Source of the DNA: Pseudomonadota bacterium
GTDB lineage: Bacteria; Bdellovibrionota; Oligoflexia; Oligoflexales; Oligoflexaceae
Assembly (NCBI GenBank): GCA_029556045.1
Contig: JAKQGS010000043.1
Location: 1 to 11,889 of the forward strand
Length of the DNA: 11,889 nucleotides
Direction: 5' to 3'
Below are positions 6,800-11,889 of this stretch, piece after piece. Numbering within the stretch: position 1 is the first letter of the stretch; the number at the start of each line of letters is the position of its first letter. The notes below the pieces were generated by a model. That model worked only from the letters and a program-made list of their open reading frames with translations, did no database searches and was not told the origin of the DNA. The position numbers and the translations under genes are program-made.

Positions 6800-9120
6800 A
6801 ATTGCATAAAATAGGCCGTTGGGCTCTTAGTTTTTTGATTCTGCTGAACGGCGTAACCGCCGAAGCGGAAAAGATTGTTGAAATTCAGGTCCAGGGTAAC
6901 GGCAAAGTGGAATCGGAAGCCATTTTGACCATCCTCAAGACGCAGAAAGATCAGGAGTTCGACCCCAAAACCATCCGCGATGATATCAACGATTTGCACG
7001 AGCTCGGATATTTTTCGGATATCCGCTTCTACAAAGAACCGGCTGACGGGGGGGTGCGCCTGATTGTGGAGGTGAAAGAAAAACCCTCCATCACCAGCAT
7101 CAAATTTAGTGGCCTCAACGAGCTATCGGAAGATGACTTCAAAGACAAGCTGGAGACCAAACTCTTCACCATCGTCAACGAATCAACCATCACTGATGAT
7201 TTGCGTACCATAGAAAAGCAGTACCTTGAAAAGGGCTTTTACATGGCCCGGGCCACCTACCGCCTGGAGGAATCTCCGGAAAACAAGATGGAAGCCACCC
7301 TGGTCTACGAAATCGACGAGGGCGGGAAGGTACAAGTGGGTGACGTCTTTATTGTCGGTAACGAATATTTTACCGACGCCGAGCTGATTGGAAAATTCGC
7401 CTCGCAACCGGTAACACGATCTGCCGGCCTGTCGTCGACCGGCGGTGTATACAATGATGAATTTGTGAAGCGGGACGCGGATTTCCTGTCCTATCAATAC
7501 AAGGACTGGGGCTTTGCCGAAGTAAAAGTGGCCAACCCCGTCAGCATCATGGACCGTGATAAGGAATATGTACGCATCACCATGGAGGTGGAGGAGGGGA
7601 TCCAGTACAACGTCGGCTCCATCGATATCAGTGGTGACATCCTCTATCCCAAGGAAGACCTGATTTCCTGGATGAAACTCAAACCGGAAAAACTCTTTCG
7701 TTTTTCGCAGTTTCGTGCCGACGTGGAGATGCTGATCGATAAATATGGCGACAAGGGCTACGCCTTTGTGGACGTCAATCCCGTGCACAAGTTTGATCGG
7801 GAGAAAAAGCTGGTTCATCTGAACTATCAGATCACCAAAGGGGACAAAGTCTACTTTGGCAACATGTCGATTGTGGGCAACAGCAAGACTCGCGACAACG
7901 TGGTCCGGCGGGAAATGGATGTGGCCGACAGCGAATTATACAGTGGCACCCGCCTGACCAAGTCAAAGCGGAATATTGAACGGCTTGGCTTTTTTGAAGA
8001 GGTGCAAACCATCAAACAGCGGGACACCAAAGACCCGTCTTTGCTCCATTACAAGTTTAAGGTTAAGGAAAAACCAACCGGACAGTTGCAGGCGGCTGTT
8101 GGCTTCAACCCTGGCACCCGGCGCACCAGTGAAAGCTCTTGGTTTGGACAGGGTCGCTATTCCGAAGATAACCAGTCGGGTCTGGGGTGGCGCACCAATG
8201 TCACGGCCCAATGGAACGGGGGACGTAACTATTCGCTGGAGATGGGGTTGACCAACCCCCGGGTCAATGACAGCAAGTGGTCGTTGGGCTTGACGTCCTT
8301 TTTCCGGCATGAGGTCCGCGATATCTCCGATGATATTGCGGTGGAAGAGCGTCGGATCGGTGGCAGTGTGACGGTGGGACGGCAGATCCTGGAAAACGTG
8401 CGGGCCGCTGTCACCTATAAACTCACCAAAATCACACAGAATGCGGAGTCTTTCCTGCTGGACCGGTTTCGGGAGCAGGGCATCGAATCCAGCATGATCT
8501 TCGCGGTGACCCGCGATACCACCAATAACTATCTGGATCCATCGGAGGGCAGCATCGCCCGTATCAGCCAGCAGGTCACCGGAGGGCCTCTCTTGAAGGG
8601 GGATCAGCGGTACATGGAGACCGAACTTTCGGGGTCCTACTATTATCCCATCGATTTTACGGAAACCTACCGCACCTATTTCAAACTGCATGGAGCCTTA
8701 AGCATCCTGGAGCAAAACGGGGATTATCCCATCCCGTTCTACACCCGCTACCGACTGGGCGGTCCCGAGGATATGCGGGGTTATAAGTTCAAGACTTTGG
8801 GCCCCCGCTTCACCATCCTGCAGGCTCCCGGTGACGCCGGACGATCCATCAACAAGGGTGGGACCAAGCAGCTCCTGATGCAGGGCGAGTATTTTTTCCC
8901 CATTATTCCGGACGCCAATATCAAAGGCCTGGTTTTCGCGGATGGCGGTCGTGTTTATGACGACAACGAGAGGGTGGAGTGGGGCAATTTCAAGCGTGAC
9001 GTCGGTTTCGGATTTCGCTGGATCACCCCCATTGCGCCGTTCCGGTTTGAGTGGGCTTATCCCATTGTCGATGGTAAGGTCGGCAAGGAGTTTGAATTTA
9101 TTTTATATTTAGGTTATTAA
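6796..9120 (+). CDS. bamA: BamA, outer-membrane protein assembly factor
   Basis: 774 residues, starting at a GTG that overlaps the lolD stop (GTGA) with GGGGG about 7 nt upstream. A signal peptide (about 1-24) is followed by five POTRA repeats (roughly 25-92, 93-172, 173-265, 266-345 and 346-425). The helix pattern LxELGYFSDIRF in the first recurs as IERLGFFEEVQT in the last. The rest is the 16-strand barrel. Loop-6 motif MRGY with Arg661, within GGPEDMRGYKF, matches the (V/I)RG(F/Y) signature, and the protein ends in the beta-signal FEFILYLGY with a terminal aromatic residue. BamA folds and inserts beta-barrel proteins into the outer membrane and takes clients from Skp, encoded next. The GTG start inside the lolD stop suggests coupled translation. 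Nothing appears missing. Confidence 0.97.
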   Translation: MKLHKIGRWALSFLILLNGVTAEAEKIVEIQVQGNGKVESEAILTILKTQKDQEFDPKTIRDDINDLHELGYFSDIRFYKEPADGGVRLIVEVKEKPSITSIKFSGLNELSEDDFKDKLETKLFTIVNESTITDDLRTIEKQYLEKGFYMARATYRLEESPENKMEATLVYEIDEGGKVQVGDVFIVGNEYFTDAELIGKFASQPVTRSAGLSSTGGVYNDEFVKRDADFLSYQYKDWGFAEVKVANPVSIMDRDKEYVRITMEVEEGIQYNVGSIDISGDILYPKEDLISWMKLKPEKLFRFSQFRADVEMLIDKYGDKGYAFVDVNPVHKFDREKKLVHLNYQITKGDKVYFGNMSIVGNSKTRDNVVRREMDVADSELYSGTRLTKSKRNIERLGFFEEVQTIKQRDTKDPSLLHYKFKVKEKPTGQLQAAVGFNPGTRRTSESSWFGQGRYSEDNQSGLGWRTNVTAQWNGGRNYSLEMGLTNPRVNDSKWSLGLTSFFRHEVRDISDDIAVEERRIGGSVTVGRQILENVRAAVTYKLTKITQNAESFLLDRFREQGIESSMIFAVTRDTTNNYLDPSEGSIARISQQVTGGPLLKGDQRYMETELSGSYYYPIDFTETYRTYFKLHGALSILEQNGDYPIPFYTRYRLGGPEDMRGYKFKTLGPRFTILQAPGDAGRSINKGGTKQLLMQGEYFFPIIPDANIKGLVFADGGRVYDDNERVEWGNFKRDVGFGFRWITPIAPFRFEWAYPIVDGKVGKEFEFILYLGY

Positions 9121-9149
9121 TAGCATTAATCTTTTTAAAAGGAACCTAT

Positions 9150-9740
9150 ATGAAATTATCATCCCGTTTTATGCATTTGGCCCTAGCCGTTTCCTGCGTC
9201 ATGGGTTCCTCCATGGTTTGGGCGGCCGATGGAGCGGCGGTCGCCAATCCTGACAGCGGCGAAAAAAAGGGCCGGTATGCGGTCGTTGATATGCAAAATG
9301 TCATTTTAAACGTCAGCGAAGGCAAAGACGCACGGTCCCAGCTGGAAAAGGAAATCAAAGCCAAAGAAGCCGCTTTGATGAAACAAAAAGAAGAACTCGA
9401 CAAAATGAATGCCGACTGGAAGAACCAGGCACCACTTCTGAGCGAAGATGCCCGCTTCAAAAAACAACAGGAGTTCCAGGAAAAATTCATGGGACTGCGC
9501 AATGAAGAAATGTCCTTCCAGGCGGAAATTAAACGGAAGGAACAGCAGGCCACCCAAAAAATCGCCATTGCCGTTACCGAACTGGTCAACAAGATGGCCA
9601 AAGACAAGGGTTTTGCCATGGTGTTTGAAACCAACAGCTCCGGGCTGCTCTATCTGGAAAACCCAGTGGACATCACCAAGGATGTCATTGCGGCATTTGA
9701 AGCAAAATCCGGTAAAGACGTAAAAACTTCAAAAAAATGA
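9150..9740 (+). CDS. skp: Skp/OmpH periplasmic chaperone
   Basis: 196 residues with AAGGA (9139-9143) 6 nt before the ATG. The signal peptide has a hydrophobic core (about 8-22) and likely cleavage after VWA (residue 25). The mature protein opens with the family strand YAVVDMQNVILN, then two long charged helices (about 62-150) that form the tentacle hairpin, then a closing helix/strand region (ELVNKMAKDKGFAMVFE). Skp trimers hold unfolded outer-membrane proteins in the periplasm for BamA. The mature N-terminus carries an extra 20-residue Ala/Gly/Asp linker before the conserved core. It lies 29 nt after bamA and is followed by two hairpins. Confidence 0.95.
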   Translation: MKLSSRFMHLALAVSCVMGSSMVWAADGAAVANPDSGEKKGRYAVVDMQNVILNVSEGKDARSQLEKEIKAKEAALMKQKEELDKMNADWKNQAPLLSEDARFKKQQEFQEKFMGLRNEEMSFQAEIKRKEQQATQKIAIAVTELVNKMAKDKGFAMVFETNSSGLLYLENPVDITKDVIAAFEAKSGKDVKTSKK

Positions 9741-9748
9741 CATCAGCC

Positions 9749-9766
9749 CACGGGAAAAGTCCCGTG
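9749..9766 (+). repeat. Stem-loop after skp
   Basis: CACGGGA (9749-9755) pairs with TCCCGTG (9760-9766) around the loop AAAG, starting 9 nt after the skp stop. No T-run follows, so it may be an mRNA-stabilising or pausing hairpin, or the first of two elements acting with the next one. Confidence 0.5.
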
Positions 9767-9784
9767 AATCAGATGATCTGAGGG

Positions 9785-9813
9785 CCCTGGTAAAACCAGG
9801 GTTGTGATTTTAT
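9785..9813 (+). terminator. Hairpin with T-rich tail between skp and fabZ
   Basis: CCCTGG (9785-9790) and CCAGGG (9796-9801) form a 6 bp stem with loop TAAAA, followed by TTGTGATTTTAT. The tail is T-rich but interrupted, so this is a weak or partial intrinsic terminator that could lower fabZ-lpxA expression relative to bamA-skp. The next gene starts 34 nt later. Confidence 0.45.
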
Positions 9814-9846
9814 CTCCTGACCTCGGTGTTCAGCAAGGACGACCCT

Positions 9847-10305
9847 ATGAATCAATCCAATTCGGAATTTACCTTTTCATTGCCGATGTCCACCCAGGAT
9901 ATCGAAAAATGCATTCCCCACCGTTATCCTTTTCTACTGGTGGATCGGGTGACCGACTATAAGCCCGGGGAATTTATTGTGGCCTATAAAAACATTTCGG
10001 GCACGGATCCGGTTTTGCAGGGGCATTTCCCCGGTAATCCCTTGATGCCCGGAGTTTTGATGGTGGAGGGGATGGCGCAGGCCTCCGCCGTCCTGGGAAA
10101 ACTCACCCACCCGGAGACCTCCGACACCTGCCTGTTGATGGAGATTGGAGAAACCCGCTTTCGCCGCATGGTGGTGCCGGGGGATTGTCTGGAATACCAT
10201 GTCCGGGTGGTTAAAAAACGGCAGCATTTTTTCTGGTTCGAGGCAGAAGCCAAAGTAGGAGACGAAATAGCTGCGACTGCGAAGTTTTCGGCTAAATTGG
10301 CGTAA
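9847..10305 (+). CDS. fabZ: FabZ, 3-hydroxyacyl-ACP dehydratase
   Basis: 152 residues, like E. coli FabZ. The ATG at 9847 is chosen because AAGGA (9835-9839) lies 7 nt upstream; an in-frame GTG at 9826 lacks one. The hot-dog fold motifs are clear: IPHRYPFLLVDRV (23-35), and GHFPGNPLMPGVLMVEGMAQ (59-78) with catalytic His60 and Glu74. FabZ dehydrates 3-hydroxyacyl-ACP in fatty acid elongation and competes with LpxA for 3-hydroxyacyl-ACP, which explains its place beside lpxA. The gene lies 106 nt after skp, where lpxD is found in many relatives, and 37 nt before lpxA. Confidence 0.97.
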   Translation: MNQSNSEFTFSLPMSTQDIEKCIPHRYPFLLVDRVTDYKPGEFIVAYKNISGTDPVLQGHFPGNPLMPGVLMVEGMAQASAVLGKLTHPETSDTCLLMEIGETRFRRMVVPGDCLEYHVRVVKKRQHFFWFEAEAKVGDEIAATAKFSAKLA

Positions 10306-10342
10306 ATTCGTTAGTAAGATTATCAACTCAAAGGGTTGAAAT

Positions 10343-11167
10343 ATGTTTACCTTAGGCACAACCATGACAGCCGCCGAGCTGTCGCAAAAAGAAGTTAAAA
10401 TTCACCCCTCAGCCATGGTGGAAAAGGGGGCTCAGCTGGGCACCGGCGTGGAAATTGGGCCTGGCGCCATCGTGGGGCAGCGGGTCACCCTGCGAGATGG
10501 GGTGAAAATCGGAGCCTCGTCTATCATCAGTGGACGAACCACCATCGGCAAGGACACGGTTATTTTTCCTCATGCCACCATTGGATCGCCCCCTCAGGAT
10601 TTAAAATACAGTGGTGAGGATACCGAGCTGGTTATCGGCGAGCGCAACCAAATCCGCGAGTATGTGAACATATCCATAGGCACTGTCGGCGGTGGCGGTA
10701 AAACCACCATCGGCGATCAGAACCTGATCATGGTTTATTCCCATATCGCCCATGATTGCCATGTTGGCAATGAATGCATTCTGGCGAATGGCGTGCATCT
10801 GGCCGGACATGTGACAGTGCATAACAATGTCGTCTTTGGGGGCATGTCGGGAGGTCACCAGTTCTGCCATTTTGGCGAACGTGTCATGGTGGCTGCGGGA
10901 TCGATTGTGGTACAGGATGTACCTCCCTATTGCATGGTGCAGGGGGATCGAGCCACCATACAGGGGCTAAACGTGGTGGGATTGCGTCGTGCCGGTGTTT
11001 CGTCCGACGAGATGGCCCAAATAAAAAAAATGTTTCAGATCGTCTTCCAGCAAAACCTGACGCTGGAAGACGCCATCGACAAAATCAGATCGGACGTTTC
11101 TGAATCACGGTACCAGACGACGTTTCTCAATTTTCTTAAAACCAGTACCCGGGGGGTCTGTCGTTGA
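10343..11167 (+). CDS. lpxA: LpxA, UDP-GlcNAc 3-O-acyltransferase
   Basis: 274 residues. AAAGGG (10330-10335) lies 7 nt before the ATG, which supports this start over the ATG at 10364. The protein is a left-handed beta helix of hexapeptide repeats (about 19-205) plus a helical C-terminal domain ending STRG. It transfers a 3-hydroxyacyl chain from ACP to UDP-GlcNAc, the first step of lipid A synthesis, in the cytoplasm. Matching to E. coli LpxA from memory with an offset of 12, the key residues are kept: Lys88 (K76), His134 (H122), catalytic His137 (H125), His156 (H144) and His172 (H160). The acyl-ruler position (E. coli Gly173) is Ala185, and the common HRGT motif reads SIGT. The stop overlaps the start of the next gene. 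Confidence 0.97.
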   Translation: MFTLGTTMTAAELSQKEVKIHPSAMVEKGAQLGTGVEIGPGAIVGQRVTLRDGVKIGASSIISGRTTIGKDTVIFPHATIGSPPQDLKYSGEDTELVIGERNQIREYVNISIGTVGGGGKTTIGDQNLIMVYSHIAHDCHVGNECILANGVHLAGHVTVHNNVVFGGMSGGHQFCHFGERVMVAAGSIVVQDVPPYCMVQGDRATIQGLNVVGLRRAGVSSDEMAQIKKMFQIVFQQNLTLEDAIDKIRSDVSESRYQTTFLNFLKTSTRGVCR

Positions 11168-11889
11168 CCCTACCGCGGTATTTTATCTCCGCCCAATGTC
11201 AGATTGGCGATGATATCGGAGCACGGCTGATCCTGGCCCTGCGGGAACAATCCCCGCGGCCTATGGAAGCCATCGGTATTATGGGGACCCGCATGGAGGC
11301 GGTCGGCGGTCGTCCCCTCTTGCGCTTGGGGGATGTCACTCCAGCCGCGATTCAGGGGCAGTGGGGCAAGGGATTTGCCGCTGCACAATTGGAACATCTC
11401 CTGCGTAGCCGTCTGAATCGCTGGAACTTTCAATTTGCCGTGTTGGTGGGCACCAATGCGATGCATGAGCATCTGGCGAAACTTTTTGCCATGTGTCAGA
11501 TCCCGTTTTTTTATTATCTGCCCAATACGCTCCTTGATTCTATTCACAACTTCCGGCGGGAAAACCCGGGATCCCCCATGACAGTGCTGGGAGCTTTTCC
11601 GTGGATGGCTGCCGACTTTCCCCTCGACAAGATGGGGATCATCTATCACGATGTTGGGCATCCCCTAAAGGACTGGAGCAAAAAGGCCAGTTTGTCCCCC
11701 GGTGCCCTAGGTCTGAGAACCGATTCCCGCAAAGTTGCTCTGATACCCTATGATGCGGCAATGAGTGCCGCCGACAGACTGCATCGGATCGCTGCTCATT
11801 TAATGAAGTTATTGCCAGATCTGGAAATCTTGGAATCCCTGCCGCCTTCCGCACAGGAACAGGCTGTAAAGCAGGAGAACATGGACCAT
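11164..11889 (+). CDS. Degenerate LpxB-like protein (lipid-A-disaccharide synthase family), 3' end cut
   Basis: An open frame of 242 codons running off the right edge. It starts at a TTG overlapping the lpxA stop (TTGA), with GGGGGG (11150-11155) 8 nt upstream; the next in-frame ATG is 33 codons later. The order of elements follows LpxB: a strand then GDDIGARLILALRE, then IGIMGTRMEAVGG, then LAKLFAMCQIPFFYYLP, then VLGAFPWMAADFPLDKMGI, then the clear DVGHPLKDW (163-171). The signature residues are mostly lost. AGEASGD reads AQCQIGD, IDxPDFN reads VGTNAMH, the VSPxxWAW motif is absent, and the PGSR motif reads PYDA. Normal LpxB joins UDP-diacylglucosamine and lipid X. This copy may be an inactive or repurposed paralogue, with a standard lpxB elsewhere. 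The frame is intact, so it is not an obvious pseudogene. Confidence 0.75.
   Translation, partial: MTLPRYFISAQCQIGDDIGARLILALREQSPRPMEAIGIMGTRMEAVGGRPLLRLGDVTPAAIQGQWGKGFAAAQLEHLLRSRLNRWNFQFAVLVGTNAMHEHLAKLFAMCQIPFFYYLPNTLLDSIHNFRRENPGSPMTVLGAFPWMAADFPLDKMGIIYHDVGHPLKDWSKKASLSPGALGLRTDSRKVALIPYDAAMSAADRLHRIAAHLMKLLPDLEILESLPPSAQEQAVKQENMDH

Noticed and set aside
7183..8691. Long minus-strand frames across bamA (7183-7818, 7963-8691)
   Set aside because: They are antisense shadows of a strongly coding gene, with no recognisable domains or binding sites.
11170..11661. Minus-strand frame of 163 codons opposite the LpxB-like gene
   Set aside because: The plus frame is open throughout, is coupled to lpxA and has LpxB-like order; the minus frame shows no family features.
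1..11889. CRISPR array, insertion sequence ends, or a second copy of the tRNA 3' end
   Set aside because: By eye I found no regularly spaced repeats, no terminal inverted repeats with a transposase, and no att direct repeat within the window.

Overview
This window joins the end of an integrated mobile element to a chromosomal gene cluster for outer-membrane biogenesis in a Gram-negative, lipid-A-making bacterium. The order lolC/E - lolD - bamA - skp - fabZ - lpxA - lpxB-like resembles the envelope cluster of delta-proteobacteria-like lineages (Desulfobacterota, Myxococcota, Bdellovibrionota/Oligoflexia). I infer an organism of that kind but cannot name a genus.

Left part (1-3743, + strand, visibly more A/T-rich): the inner end of a mobilisable or integrative element. 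It holds the 3' part of a relaxase/primase-type gene with DUF3991-like and Toprim-like regions, interrupted by one in-frame TAA. A small protein with a possible ribbon-helix-helix segment follows, then an 83-residue helical protein, then a large serine recombinase. The recombinase gene ends inside, and antisense to, a tRNA-Ala(UGC) gene. This suggests that the tRNA 3' end is the integration site and that the island lies to the left of it.

Middle (3694-4796): tRNA-Ala(UGC) on the minus strand with a candidate promoter and a candidate downstream terminator. Next is a minus-strand lipoprotein with a long charged helix, then a roughly 300 bp divergent intergenic region.

Right part (4797-11889, + strand): a tightly packed, probably co-transcribed set. 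LolC/E and LolD form the lipoprotein-release ABC transporter. BamA inserts outer-membrane beta-barrels and Skp is its periplasmic chaperone. FabZ supplies fatty-acid elongation, and LpxA starts lipid A synthesis. The last gene, cut by the window edge, has the fold pattern of lipid-A-disaccharide synthase (LpxB) but lacks nearly all its signature residues. lpxD, usually found between skp and fabZ, is absent; two hairpins sit there instead. Several junctions use overlapping non-ATG starts (GTG for lolD and bamA, TTG for the lpxB-like gene), pointing to translational coupling.

Most worth following up are the degenerate LpxB-like protein, the stop-split relaxase/primase, and the recombinase whose C-terminus is encoded by its tRNA target.
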